Shown here in pieces: positions 34,184 through 43,520 of a DNA stretch of 64,000 nt. The notes below the pieces were generated by a model. That model was not told the DNA's origin and did not search any database. It saw only the letters and a list, made by a program, of their open reading frames with translations. The position numbers and the translations under genes were made by a program. Source of the stretch: CAVVAE01 sp963746185 (GTDB taxonomy: Bacteria; Actinomycetota; Actinomycetes; Propionibacteriales; Nocardioidaceae); contig CAVVAE010000001.1 in assembly GCA_963746185.1 (NCBI GenBank), positions 558,001 to 622,000 on the forward strand, in the 5' to 3' direction. How positions within the stretch are numbered: position 1 is the stretch's first letter; each line of letters opens with the position of its first letter.

Positions 34184-35131
34184 GTGCGTCGAACCGTCGC
34201 CGCCATTGTGCTGCCGCTCCTGCTCGTGATTTCTGCATGCGGAGGCGGCTCAGACGAAGAGGCGAAGGCCAAGGTCGCCACGGTCGACGATGTCACGGTG
34301 TCGGGTGAGCCGGGCGAAAAGCCCAGCGTGGACTTCAAAGCCCCCATCACGTTCGAAAAGACAGCCAGCGAGATCGTCGACAAAGGACCGGGCACCGGCC
34401 CGGCGATCAAGGCCGACTCGTCCGTCACCATCGACTACGTCGGGGAGAACGCGAGCGACGGCACGGAGTTCGACAGCAGCTGGGACGACGACGGGAAGCC
34501 GGCCAGCTTCGCACTGAACCAGGTGATCAAGGGCCTGGCCATGGGGCTTGAGGGCACCCATGCGGGTGATCGGGTGTTGGTCGCGGTCGCGTCCAAGGAT
34601 GGGTATGACCCCACCGGGAACGGGTCGGCGATCCGCAAGGGCGACAGCGTCGTCTTCGTCGTCGATGTCCGCAAGGTCTCCAACCCGCTTCCCGAGGCGA
34701 CGGGTACGCCGATGAAGGCCCCGGCCACCGTGCCCACGCTGATCTATGACAAGGACAAGCACCCCGAGAAGTTCAAGGCGACCAAAGACACTTCCAAGAC
34801 GGTCGACAAGCTCGGTGTCTACCCGATCATCAAGGGCAAGGGCCCGGTCGTGGAGGCCGGTCAGACCTTGACTGCCGAGTACGTCGGGCAGCTCTACCCC
34901 GATGGCAAGGTCTTCGACGAGTCGTGGTCCGCCCCCGAGCCGCGTTCGTTCCCGATCGGGACCGGCGGCGTCATCAAGGGGTGGGACGAGGGGCTCGTCG
35001 GTCAGACCGTCGGTTCCCGGGTGATCCTGGTGGTCCCGTCCGATCTCGGCTACGGCAAGGAGGGGCGTCCGCCGGACATCACGGCCGACGCTGACCTGAT
35101 CTTCGTCGTCGACATCCTGCAGGCACAGTAG
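34184..35131 (+). CDS. FKBP-type peptidyl-prolyl isomerase lipoprotein, two domains
   Basis: 315 residues. A lipoprotein signal peptide ends LLLVISAC with Cys19. Two FKBP domains follow: about 85-165 (SVTIDYVGENASDGTEFDSS, IKGLAMGLEGTHAGDRVLV) and about 225-315 (TAEYVGQLYPDGKVFDESW, VIKGWDEGLVGQTVGSRVIL, GYGKEG). It should assist folding at proline bonds outside the membrane. The start is GTG 34184 with GAGGTG upstream. Genes of this type regularly sit beside pafA-pafBC in Actinobacteria. Confidence 0.93.
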   Translation: MRRTVAAIVLPLLLVISACGGGSDEEAKAKVATVDDVTVSGEPGEKPSVDFKAPITFEKTASEIVDKGPGTGPAIKADSSVTIDYVGENASDGTEFDSSWDDDGKPASFALNQVIKGLAMGLEGTHAGDRVLVAVASKDGYDPTGNGSAIRKGDSVVFVVDVRKVSNPLPEATGTPMKAPATVPTLIYDKDKHPEKFKATKDTSKTVDKLGVYPIIKGKGPVVEAGQTLTAEYVGQLYPDGKVFDESWSAPEPRSFPIGTGGVIKGWDEGLVGQTVGSRVILVVPSDLGYGKEGRPPDITADADLIFVVDILQAQ

Positions 35132-35179
35132 TCTCGGGTTCACCCGTCGGGGGCAGTGACAGACGACTGAGGAGGCCCG

Positions 35180-36145
35180 GTGACCGCACGCAAGTCCGAG
35201 CGGCTGATGAACCTCACGATCTGCCTGCTCGTTGCGCGCAACTTCATCCCCAAGCACCGGATCCGGCTGGCAGTCGAGGGCTACCACGACCTCAGCGACG
35301 ACGCGTTTGACCGGATGTTCGACCGGGACAAGGAAGAGCTGCGCGTCCTCGGCGTACCCATCGAGGTCGGATCGGTCGAAAAGGGCTTCGAGGACGAGGT
35401 GGGCTATCGGGTCAGTCGGGCCCAGTTCGAGCTCCCCGAGATCAGCTTGGAGGCCGACGAGGCTGCCGTCGTAGGGCTTGCGGCCCGCGTGTGGCAGCAC
35501 GCCAGCCTGGCTTCCGCGACCACGCAGGGTCTGCGCAAGCTCCGCGCCGGGGGCGTTGACGTCGACGAGTCCGCTCTGACGATCCTCGAACCGCAGCTGG
35601 CCACCGACGAGCCGGCGTTCGACGAGGTCTTCCAGGCGGTCACGACGCGCACCGCCGTCGAGTTCGGCTATCGCCGCTCAGGTGCCGCCGAGGTCACCGA
35701 GCGGCACCTCGAACCGTGGGGCATCGTCTCCTGGCACGGCCACTGGTACGTCGTCGGGCACGATCGAGACCGCGACGCACCTCGAATGTTCCGCGTGTCG
35801 AGGATCGAAGGCGTCGTGACCCCCCTCGGCGAGCCGGGCGGCTACCAGCCGCCGGATGACCTCGACCTCCGTGCTCTCGCATCCAGCCTGGCCCCGCCAC
35901 ACCCGCACAGCTCGGCCACCTTGCGGGTCCGACATGGCAGCGGTGACTCGCTGCGGCGGCGGGCCGCGAGATCCGGGCCCGCCGACGAGGGATGGACCGA
36001 GATCGAGCTGCCCTACGGCAGTGGCTCGTCACTTGCCGAGGAGCTGTCGTCGTACGGGCCTGATGTCATCGTTGTCGCGCCCGACGAGGTGCGTGAGGCC
36101 GTCGTACGACGGTTGAGCCTCGTCGCCGGGGGAGTGTCCGCATGA
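35180..36145 (+). CDS. pafB: WYL-domain regulator PafB
   Basis: 321 residues: a winged HTH (about 1-70: ARKSERLMNLTICLLVARNF, DDAFDRMFDRDKEELR), then a WYL domain (about 140-230: WGIVSWHGHWYVVGHDRDRDAPRMFRVSRI) and a WCX-type end. With PafC it forms an activator of the DNA-damage response in mycobacteria, sensing single-stranded DNA through the WYL domains. GAGGAG precedes GTG 35180. The stop overlaps pafC by 4 bases. Confidence 0.93.
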   Translation: MTARKSERLMNLTICLLVARNFIPKHRIRLAVEGYHDLSDDAFDRMFDRDKEELRVLGVPIEVGSVEKGFEDEVGYRVSRAQFELPEISLEADEAAVVGLAARVWQHASLASATTQGLRKLRAGGVDVDESALTILEPQLATDEPAFDEVFQAVTTRTAVEFGYRRSGAAEVTERHLEPWGIVSWHGHWYVVGHDRDRDAPRMFRVSRIEGVVTPLGEPGGYQPPDDLDLRALASSLAPPHPHSSATLRVRHGSGDSLRRRAARSGPADEGWTEIELPYGSGSSLAEELSSYGPDVIVVAPDEVREAVVRRLSLVAGGVSA

Positions 36146-37110
36146 GCGCGAACGCGCAAGAGCAGGTCGAGCGGATGCTCGCTCTCGTGCCCTACCTTCG
36201 CGTCAGGGAGGGAGTGTCGGTCGACGAGGTCGCCCAGGACTTCGGGGTGCCGCCGAGCCAGATCATCAAGGATCTCAAGGTGCTTTGGTTCTGCGGGCTC
36301 CCGAATTCGGTCACCGGCGACATGATCGACATCGACATGGAGGCGCTCGACGGCGACGGAATCGTCAAGCTGAGCAACGCCGACTACCTCACGCGTCCGC
36401 TGCGGCTCGCGCCTCACGAGGCGCTCGCCCTGATCGTCGCCCTTCGCGCGCTGCGAGAGATTACCGGAGCGCATCAGCGCGAAGCCGTCGACCGGGCACT
36501 CGCCAAGCTCGAGGCGGCCACCGGCGAAGCCAGCGCAACGGCATCTGCTGTCGACATCCGCGTCGACCACGTCGACGACGAGATTCGTAACGCCGTCGAC
36601 GAGGCGCTGGCCGAAGGTCGACGGATGCACCTGAGCTACTACGTCCCCGGCCGCGACGAGACGACGGAGCGCGACGCCGACCCGATGCGACTGCTGTTCT
36701 CTGAGGGGCACGGTTATCTCGAGGCGTGGTGCCGACGAGCTGAAGAGGTGCGTATCTTCCGACTGGATCGCATTAGCTCAGCCAAAGTGCTCGACATTGA
36801 CGCCGAAGTCCCCGAGAACGTCGAGCGCAAGGACCTCTCCCAGGGCCTGTTCCAGCCCGACCCCGATGACCCAGTGGCACTGCTCGAGCTCGAGCCGTCT
36901 GCCCGGTGGATGGCCGACTACTACCCGATCGAAGAGCAGACGGAGGCGGGCGAGGGTCGGCTCCGGGTCCAGCTGCGCTACAGCGACGAGGGCTGGTTGC
37001 AACGGCTTGTCCTGCGGCTGGGCGGCGCTGCCACGCTCGTGGAGCCTGCCATGCTCGCGGCCCAGGTGCGCGATCGTGCAAAGAAGGCACTCGCCAACTA
37101 TTCGGGCTGA
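36142..37110 (+). CDS. pafC: WYL-domain regulator PafC
   Basis: 322 residues with the same plan as PafB: HTH (about 1-65: EQVERMLALVPYLRVREGVSVDEVA), then a WYL domain (GHGYLEAWCRRAEEVRIFRLDRI near 190-215) and a C-terminal WCX part. The tandem arrangement with pafB is conserved; the proteins act as a heterodimer. The ATGA overlap with pafB points to coupled translation. Confidence 0.93.
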   Translation: MSANAQEQVERMLALVPYLRVREGVSVDEVAQDFGVPPSQIIKDLKVLWFCGLPNSVTGDMIDIDMEALDGDGIVKLSNADYLTRPLRLAPHEALALIVALRALREITGAHQREAVDRALAKLEAATGEASATASAVDIRVDHVDDEIRNAVDEALAEGRRMHLSYYVPGRDETTERDADPMRLLFSEGHGYLEAWCRRAEEVRIFRLDRISSAKVLDIDAEVPENVERKDLSQGLFQPDPDDPVALLELEPSARWMADYYPIEEQTEAGEGRLRVQLRYSDEGWLQRLVLRLGGAATLVEPAMLAAQVRDRAKKALANYSG

Positions 37111-37203
37111 TCGCCTGTGCGGGGCAGGTTGTGATCGGCCACGGCGTACGATGGCGACGTACGATTGATGGCGCAACTCGACCTCACGTGAAGAGGAAAC
37201 TCC

Positions 37204-37539
37204 ATGGTTCTCGCTCAAGGGCTCGACGTCCAGGCTGCGGCCTTCGGCGGCATCGGCTGGCCCGAAGTCATCATCGTCTTGCTCGTCGTGCTGTTGCTGT
37301 TCGGCGGTCGCAAGCTCCCCGAGATGGCGCGTGGCACCGGTCGTGCGCTCCGGATCTTCAAGTCCGAGACAAAGGGCCTGATGGACGACGACGATGACGA
37401 CAAGGATGAGTCCGAGTCGAGCACGGCTCGCTCGCAGCTACCTCCCAAGGAGCGTCAGCCCGGCGCGACCGACCCCACAGCCCCGTCGCCCTCGACCGAG
37501 ACGGGCGAAACGCTTCCGCCCACGCATACCGAGAAGTGA
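37204..37539 (+). CDS. tatA: Twin-arginine translocase subunit TatA
   Basis: 111 residues. After a short start (MVLAQGLDVQAAAF) comes the family signature GGIGWPEVIIVLLVVLLLFGGRKLPEMARGTG: one membrane helix, hinge FGGRKLP and amphipathic helix. The polar tail is rich in Asp, Pro, Ser and Thr. TatA oligomers form the passage for folded Tat substrates. GAGGAA precedes ATG 37204. tatC follows after 23 bases. Confidence 0.95.
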   Translation: MVLAQGLDVQAAAFGGIGWPEVIIVLLVVLLLFGGRKLPEMARGTGRALRIFKSETKGLMDDDDDDKDESESSTARSQLPPKERQPGATDPTAPSPSTETGETLPPTHTEK

Positions 37540-37562
37540 CCCGACCCGGCCCGGCGTGCTGA

Positions 37563-38402
37563 GTGGCGACCATATTCCGAGCGGGCAGGGGCAAGCCGCG
37601 GCGTCCTGAAGACGGTCGGATGACGCTGACCGAGCACCTGCGCGAGTTGCGCACGCGCCTGGTCATCTCGGTCGGGTCCGTGTTCGTCGGCTTCATCGTC
37701 GGCTGGATCTTCTACGGCGACATCTCGCGGTTGCTGACCGACCCGTACGTCGACACGGTGCAAAAGTTGGCTGCCGAGAAGGGCATCAGGTCCGAGGCGG
37801 TCATCAACGGTGTCGCGTCGCCGTTCATCCTTCAGGTCAAGGTCGCACTGGTGGCTGGCATCGTGTTGTCCAGCCCGATCTGGCTCTACCAGATATGGGC
37901 GTTCATCCTGCCCGGCCTGCATCGCAACGAACGCAAGTGGACGATGATCTTCGTCGCGATCGCCGGGCCACTCTTTGCCGGCGGTGTCGTGCTCGGCTAC
38001 TACGTGTTGCCGAAGGGCCTGTCGGTGCTGATCGGTTTCACGCCCGATGAGGTCACCAACCTGGTCGACCTCAACGGTTATCTGAGCTTCGTGATCCGGA
38101 TCCTGCTGGTGTTCGGTGTCGCGTTCGAGATCCCGCTCTTCGTCATCATGCTCAACCTCGCCGGCGTGGTCCGCGGCAGACACCTGGCGCGGTGGCGCGC
38201 CTGGATTGTCTTCGGCACGTTCATCTTCGCCGCTGTGGCCACGCCTTCGACCGACCCGATCACCATGCTGCTGCTCGCCATCCCGATGGTGCTGCTGTTC
38301 CTGATTTCTGAGGCCATCGCGCACATCGTCGATCGCCGGCGCGGTCTCAACAAAGACCCTGACTACGCTGAGTACGACGACGACGAAGCCTCACCGCTCT
38401 GA
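37563..38402 (+). CDS. tatC: Twin-arginine translocase subunit TatC
   Basis: 279 residues with six membrane segments. MTLTEHLRELRTRL is the conserved cytosolic entry, carrying the Glu that binds the twin-arginine signal, and FILQVKVALVAGIVLSSPIWLYQIWAFILPGLHRNER the first-loop signature. GVAFEIPLFVIMLNLAGVV is typical of segment five. I used GTG 37563; ATG 37620 (MTLTEHL) is an alternative. With TatA it exports folded proteins. Confidence 0.95.
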   Translation: MATIFRAGRGKPRRPEDGRMTLTEHLRELRTRLVISVGSVFVGFIVGWIFYGDISRLLTDPYVDTVQKLAAEKGIRSEAVINGVASPFILQVKVALVAGIVLSSPIWLYQIWAFILPGLHRNERKWTMIFVAIAGPLFAGGVVLGYYVLPKGLSVLIGFTPDEVTNLVDLNGYLSFVIRILLVFGVAFEIPLFVIMLNLAGVVRGRHLARWRAWIVFGTFIFAAVATPSTDPITMLLLAIPMVLLFLISEAIAHIVDRRRGLNKDPDYAEYDDDEASPL

Positions 38403-38429
38403 CCGCGCCACCTCACTCGGGAGATCACC

Positions 38430-38804
38430 ATCCAACTTGTCGACCCGTTTGACCTACCCGACTGGCTTGGCACTGAGCCGGTCACCTGGCATGCATCGGG
38501 TCCGCTCCACGAGTCCGCGCATGTCATGGGCGAGCTAGTCGGTGCCCGGGCGGACCGGCTGACGTTCGACCTGCTTGCCGTCGACGCGGCGTACCCCATC
38601 CCGGTCTGTCCCGAGGCCGAACGCCGGGCAGCACACCAGGCCTGGGAATTTGGTCAGCTCGGGCTCGTCGACGTTGACGGTCGGGTCGCGGCCGCCGTAC
38701 CCGGTACGCGATTCGACGCCAATCTGGCATGCGAGGCCATCCGCCGGCTCGCCAAGTCCATGGGTGCGCCTGCTGGCAACTACACCGTGTTGATCGCCCT
38801 TTAG
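38430..38804 (+). CDS. Conserved hypothetical protein with apparent ATC start
   Basis: About 124 residues. The frame is open from 38403, directly after the tatC stop, but offers no ATG, GTG or TTG before ATG 38526. The upstream part (QLVDPFDLPDWLGTEPVTWH) looks like real protein, and GGGAG (38419-38423) is 6 bases before an ATC at 38430. Either a rare ATC start or a base error (ATG to ATC at 38424 or 38430) is implied. The remaining chain (LAVDAAYPIPVCPEAERRAAHQAW) has no recognised domain, signal or membrane segment. Confidence 0.6.
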   Translation: MQLVDPFDLPDWLGTEPVTWHASGPLHESAHVMGELVGARADRLTFDLLAVDAAYPIPVCPEAERRAAHQAWEFGQLGLVDVDGRVAAAVPGTRFDANLACEAIRRLAKSMGAPAGNYTVLIAL

Positions 38805-38829
38805 TGGGGTGCCTTCGCCGACCCGGAGG

Positions 38830-38835
38830 TAGTGT
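38830..38835 (+). promoter_or_regulatory. -10 box TAGTGT, leaderless start of diacylglycerol kinase
   Basis: TAGTGT is 7 bases before GTG 38843. Confidence 0.4.
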
Positions 38836-38842
38836 CTCGACC

Positions 38843-39724
38843 GTGACCCGACGGTGCGCGCTGCTGGTGAACCCGACATCGGGCAAGGGCCGCTACCAGC
38901 ACGCTGTCCCCGCGGTGCAGGCCCGGCTCAGCGCCGGCGAACTCGAGGTCACGCGCATGCAGGGCGCTGACGGCGACGAGGCTGCCGATCTGGCCAAGCA
39001 GGCTGTTGAGGACGGCTATGACCTGCTGGTCGTGATGGGCGGCGACGGAACCGTTCACCTCGCCGTGCAGTCTGTGGCCACCTCAAAGACCGCCCTCGGC
39101 GTGATTGCCACCGGCAGCGGCAATGACGTGGCGCGCTACCTCGACCTGCCGCGGCGTGATCCAGTCGCTGCCGCTGATGTCGTCGCACGTGGCTTCACGC
39201 GCACGATGGATCTGGCTCGCGCCGGTACGACGTACTACGTCACGGTGTTGGCCGCCGGGTTCGACAGCCTCGTCAACGAGCGCGCCAACGCGATGACCTG
39301 GCCGAGCGGGCAGATGCGCTACAACTTGGCCACCCTGGCCGAGCTCCGCGTCTTCGAGCCACTGTCCTACACCCTCGAGCTCGACGGCGAACGCCGGCAG
39401 CTGGAGGCCATGCTAGTCGCGGTCGGGAACGGGCCGTCCTACGGCGGCGGGCTGCGGATGTGTGAGGGCGCCCTGCTCGACGACGGCCTGATCGATGTCG
39501 TCATCATCAAGCCGATCAGCAAGTTCGAGCTGCTGCGGGTATATCCGAGGCTCTTCAAGGGCACCCATGTCACTCACCGCAGCTACGAACACCATCGCGT
39601 GGCTCAGGTGAGTCTGGCCGCACCCAACGTCGTCGCCTATGCCGACGGGGAGCGGGTGGGACCCCTCCCGTTGACCGTCGAGGCGGTTCCCGCAGCATTG
39701 ACCGTGTGCGTTCCGAGCCGATGA
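38843..39724 (+). CDS. Diacylglycerol/lipid kinase family protein
   Basis: 293 residues of the DagK/YegS lipid-kinase family. LLVNPTSGKGRY begins the catalytic domain, VMGGDGTVHLAV is the nucleotide-binding motif and VIATGSGNDVARYLDLP the second family signature; the C-terminal beta-sandwich includes GPSYGGGLRMCEGALLDDG. It phosphorylates diacylglycerol or a related lipid with ATP at the membrane. GTG 38843 is where homology starts, though the frame is open further up. helY follows 10 bases later. Confidence 0.92.
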   Translation: MTRRCALLVNPTSGKGRYQHAVPAVQARLSAGELEVTRMQGADGDEAADLAKQAVEDGYDLLVVMGGDGTVHLAVQSVATSKTALGVIATGSGNDVARYLDLPRRDPVAAADVVARGFTRTMDLARAGTTYYVTVLAAGFDSLVNERANAMTWPSGQMRYNLATLAELRVFEPLSYTLELDGERRQLEAMLVAVGNGPSYGGGLRMCEGALLDDGLIDVVIIKPISKFELLRVYPRLFKGTHVTHRSYEHHRVAQVSLAAPNVVAYADGERVGPLPLTVEAVPAALTVCVPSR

Positions 39725-39734
39725 CTCCCCAACC

Positions 39735-42467
39735 ATGACACTCTTCGACGAGTTTGCCGACCTCTACGACTTCACGCCGGACGCGTTCCAGCGGCAGGCG
39801 TGTGAGTCGCTGCAGGAGGGCCGGGGCGTGCTCGTCGCGGCACCAACCGGTTCGGGCAAGACGCTGGTGGGGGAGTTCGCCGTACACCTGGCCCTTCAAC
39901 GCGGCGGCAAGTGCTTCTACACGACGCCGATCAAGGCGCTCTCCAACCAGAAGTTCGCCGACCTGACCTTGCGCTATGGCGCCGAACGTGTCGGCCTCCT
40001 CACCGGCGACAACACGATCAACAGCGAGGCACCGATCGTGGTGATGACGACGGAGGTGCTACGCAACATGTTGTACGCCGGTTCGGAGACGCTCACCGGC
40101 TTGCAGTACGCCGTCATGGACGAGGTCCACTATCTCGCCGACCGGTCGCGTGGCGCAGTGTGGGAAGAGGTCATCATCCACCTGCCTGAGTCGGTCTCGG
40201 TGGTCTCGTTGTCAGCGACTGTGTCGAACGCCGAGGAGTTCGGCGAGTGGCTCTCCACCGTGCGTGGCGACAACGACATCATCGTCGAAGAGCGACGCCC
40301 CGTACCGCTGTTCCAGCACGTGATGGTCGGGCAGCGGCTCTATGACTTGTTCGCCGAAACTGACCGCGCGGACGACGACCCATCTGCGGTCAACCCGCAG
40401 CTTGCGCAGGTGGCTCGCGATGACTGGCGACGCATCAGGACCCGAGACCATCGCAATAAACGCGGCGGCTACCGACGTCCGGGCGGCGGCGGGCTGGTGC
40501 CGAGCCGCACCGATGTCGTGGAGCAGCTCGACGCCGAGGGGCTGCTGCCGGCGATCATGTTCATCTTCAGCCGGGCGGGATGCGATGCCGCAGTCCAACA
40601 GTGTCTCAACTCCAACCTGCGGCTCACCAAAGACGGGGAACGACGGGAGATCCTCGAGTACGCCGAGGCGAAGACCTCGGTGCTCGCCGACGCCGACCTC
40701 GCGGTGCTCGGCTACGCCGAATGGCTCGAGGCATTGTCGCGCGGCATCTCGTCACACCATGCCGGGATGCTTCCCGTGTTCAAGGAATGCGTGGAGGAGC
40801 TGTTCTCTCGTGGTCTGGTGAAGATCGTGTTCGCGACAGAGACGTTGGCGCTCGGGATCAACATGCCGGCGCGCTCTGTCGTGATCGACAAGCTCTCGAA
40901 ATGGAACGGCGAGACCCATGCCGACGTGACGCCGGGGGAGTACACCCAGCTGACCGGCCGAGCGGGGCGCCGCGGTATCGACGTAGAGGGACACGCCGTG
41001 GTGCTCTGGGCGCCGGGCTTTGACCCGAAGGCGGTGGCGGGGCTCGCGTCCACCCGTACCTATCCACTGAAGTCGTCGTTCCGGCCGTCGTACAACATGG
41101 CCGTCAACCTCGTGCGGCAGGTCGGCAAGGAGACGGCTCGCGAGCTGCTCGAGTCGTCGTTTGCCCAGTTTCAGGCCGACCGCGCCGTCGTGGGTCTGGC
41201 GCGCCAGGTGCGCAAGGCCGAGGAGGCGTTGGACGGTTACGGCGATGCGATCTCGTGCGACAAGGGTGACTTCATGGAGTACGCCGCGCTGCGCCGGGCG
41301 TTGTCCGACCATGAGGCTTCCACCTCCAAGAGTCGCAAGGCTGACCGGCGCGACGCCGCTGTCGAGTCATTGGACAAGCTGCGAGTCGGCGACGTGATCG
41401 ACGTGCCCGCCGGCCGGTGGTCCGGGTTTGCCGTCGTCATCGACCCGGGCATGCGCTCGCAGCGCGAAGGGCCGAGGCCGTTGGTGCTCACGCTCGGTCG
41501 ACAGGCACGCAGGCTCTCACTCGTCGACTTCCCGACACCGGTCGAGCCGGTGACCCGAATGCGGATCGCGAAGACGTTCAACGCTCGAAACCCGCAACAG
41601 CGCCGCGACCTCGCGGCTCTGCTGCGAGACCGGACTCGCGACCTTCCGACGCACAACGAGAACGGTCGGGGCAAGAAGCGAGACCGGAACCCGGCCGAGG
41701 ACGACCCCGAGGTACGACGGTTGCGCCGCGCAATCCGTGAACACCCGTGTCATGAGTGTGAGGACCGTGAAGACCACGCCAGGTGGGCCGAGCGCTACCT
41801 CAAGTTGCAGCGGGAGACAGACACCCTGCGCCGTCGCATCGAGCAGCGCACCAACACCATCGCCCGCCAATTCGACCGCGTGTGCGACGTGCTGGAGGAG
41901 CTGGAATACCTCGAAGGAGACCAGGTCACCAAGGCTGGTTCGTCTCTCTCACGGATCTACAGTGAGCTCGATTTGGTAGCCGCCGAGTGCCTTCGACGCT
42001 CGATCTGGGACGACCTGGAAGGACCTGCGCTGGCGGCGGCGCTCTCTGCCCTGGTGTTCGAGGCCCGCAATCCCGATGACGCGGAGCGGCCGCGAGTGCC
42101 CGGTGGCGCCGTGCGCGAAACGCTGGGCGAGATGGTGTCGATCTGGAGCGAGCTCGACGCGGTCGAGCGCGACCACGGGCTGAGCTTCCTGCGCGAACCC
42201 GACCTCGGTTTCGCTTGGGCCGCTTACCGGTGGGCGGGCGGCGCGACACTCGAAGACGTGCTGGACGACGTCGAGCTGGCGCCGGGGGACTTCGTCCGCT
42301 GGATCAAGCAGCTGATCGACCTCACCGAGCAGATTGCCGACGCGGCAGGTGACCACCCGCTCCGTCGTACGGCTCGCGAAGCGGTCAGGGAGATGCGGCG
42401 CGGCGTCGTCGCGTATTCCAGCGAGGTCGACACCGAGGCCGAGGTCGACCTCGAGCTCGGAAGCTAG
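39735..42467 (+). CDS. helY: Ski2-like DEAD/DEAH-box RNA helicase HelY
   Basis: 910 residues. Helicase motifs: I, AAPTGSGKT (36-43); II, MDEVHYLADRSRG; III, VSLSATVSNAEEFGEWL; and in the second RecA domain SHHAGMLP, FATETLALGINMPARSV and QLTGRAGRRGID. A long C-terminal region with coiled coil and a C-terminal DSHCT-like domain (about 720-890) completes a Ski2/Mtr4 plan. It is the actinobacterial HelY that follows tatC near the proteasome locus; RNA unwinding is expected. The end overlaps the convergent exonuclease by 4 bases. Confidence 0.93.
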   Translation: MTLFDEFADLYDFTPDAFQRQACESLQEGRGVLVAAPTGSGKTLVGEFAVHLALQRGGKCFYTTPIKALSNQKFADLTLRYGAERVGLLTGDNTINSEAPIVVMTTEVLRNMLYAGSETLTGLQYAVMDEVHYLADRSRGAVWEEVIIHLPESVSVVSLSATVSNAEEFGEWLSTVRGDNDIIVEERRPVPLFQHVMVGQRLYDLFAETDRADDDPSAVNPQLAQVARDDWRRIRTRDHRNKRGGYRRPGGGGLVPSRTDVVEQLDAEGLLPAIMFIFSRAGCDAAVQQCLNSNLRLTKDGERREILEYAEAKTSVLADADLAVLGYAEWLEALSRGISSHHAGMLPVFKECVEELFSRGLVKIVFATETLALGINMPARSVVIDKLSKWNGETHADVTPGEYTQLTGRAGRRGIDVEGHAVVLWAPGFDPKAVAGLASTRTYPLKSSFRPSYNMAVNLVRQVGKETARELLESSFAQFQADRAVVGLARQVRKAEEALDGYGDAISCDKGDFMEYAALRRALSDHEASTSKSRKADRRDAAVESLDKLRVGDVIDVPAGRWSGFAVVIDPGMRSQREGPRPLVLTLGRQARRLSLVDFPTPVEPVTRMRIAKTFNARNPQQRRDLAALLRDRTRDLPTHNENGRGKKRDRNPAEDDPEVRRLRRAIREHPCHECEDREDHARWAERYLKLQRETDTLRRRIEQRTNTIARQFDRVCDVLEELEYLEGDQVTKAGSSLSRIYSELDLVAAECLRRSIWDDLEGPALAAALSALVFEARNPDDAERPRVPGGAVRETLGEMVSIWSELDAVERDHGLSFLREPDLGFAWAAYRWAGGATLEDVLDDVELAPGDFVRWIKQLIDLTEQIADAAGDHPLRRTAREAVREMRRGVVAYSSEVDTEAEVDLELGS

Positions 42468-43393
42468 ACGTCGGTGTTGCCGTAAGCGCGGAGCACGCGA
42501 GTGGTCGAGGAGCCGAGCCCCCAGCGGTCCCGCAGCTCCGCGACGTTTGCCACGGCCGCGTCGTCGCGAGGAGTGACCTTGCTGCTGACCACCGGCAGGT
42601 CGACGTCGGTGGCCACTGCGACCACACGAGGTGCGACGTCGAGGTAGTCGCTCGCCTCGGTGATCTTGGCGCGTACCCCGGTCGCCAGCGAGCTGCTCGG
42701 GTCGGCCACTGCCTCCCGGATGGCGGCCAGGTCGCCGTACTTCTGTAACAGGCCGGCGGCGGTCTTCTCACCGACTCCTTTCACGCCGGGGAGTCCGTCT
42801 GAGGCGTCACCGCGGAGCACGGCGTAGTCGACGTACTGCTCAGGGAGGATGCCGTACTTGCCGGCGATCGATGTGTCAGTCAGGATCTCCAGCTTGCCCA
42901 CGCCGCGGGCCGTGTAGAACACCCGCACATCTCGCTCGTCGTTGACGAGCTGGAACAGGTCTCGATCGCCGGTGACCACGTCGACGGGCATGGGGGAGTG
43001 CGTGGCCAGGGTGCCGATGACGTCGTCGGCTTCATAGCCGGGCGCGCCCACGATGGGGATCTGCAACGCCTCGAGCACCTCGACGATCATCGGGATCTGA
43101 ACGACCAACGGGTCAGGCGTCTCTTCGATGTCGACACCGGAGGGGATCGGCGCTTCGACGCGGTGCGCCTTGTAGCTCGGGATCAGCTCGACCCGCCACT
43201 GAGGCCTCCAGTCGTCGTCCCAGCAACAGATCAGATCACTCGGCTCGTAGGTCGAGGTGAGCCGCGAGATGAAGTCGAGTAGGCCCCGAACTGCGTTGAC
43301 CGGGGTCCCGTCGGGCGAGCGAACGTCGGGCACACCGAAAAACGCGCGGAAGTACAACGAGGCAGTGTCGAGCAGCATCAACCGTGACGTCAC
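42464..43393 (-). CDS. 5'-3' exonuclease (FEN-like)
   Basis: About 309 residues of the PIN-like 5'-3' exonuclease family. LLDTASLYFRAFFGVP holds the first metal-binding Asp, AHRVEAPIPS the arch region, GYEADDVIGTLA and VVTGDRDLFQLV the acidic cluster, and GDASDGLPGVKGVGEKTAAGLL the helix-hairpin-helix DNA clamp. It corresponds to the separate nuclease domain found fused to DNA polymerase I elsewhere. GTG 43393 and ATG 43378 are both possible starts. It likely works in Okazaki-fragment or repair processing. Confidence 0.9.
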   Translation of the reverse strand: MTSRLMLLDTASLYFRAFFGVPDVRSPDGTPVNAVRGLLDFISRLTSTYEPSDLICCWDDDWRPQWRVELIPSYKAHRVEAPIPSGVDIEETPDPLVVQIPMIVEVLEALQIPIVGAPGYEADDVIGTLATHSPMPVDVVTGDRDLFQLVNDERDVRVFYTARGVGKLEILTDTSIAGKYGILPEQYVDYAVLRGDASDGLPGVKGVGEKTAAGLLQKYGDLAAIREAVADPSSSLATGVRAKITEASDYLDVAPRVVAVATDVDLPVVSSKVTPRDDAAVANVAELRDRWGLGSSTTRVLRAYGNTDV

Positions 43394-43520
43394 ATCGGTG
43401 ATGATGCCATGTGCCGGGATCGAGCAGCCGACGAGTGCATCAGCGATCGAGGCCGACGCCTGGCTTGAACGGGTGGCGCAATCTAGAGTCAACGCTTGTC
43501 GTCGTACCCGAGGAGCCACC

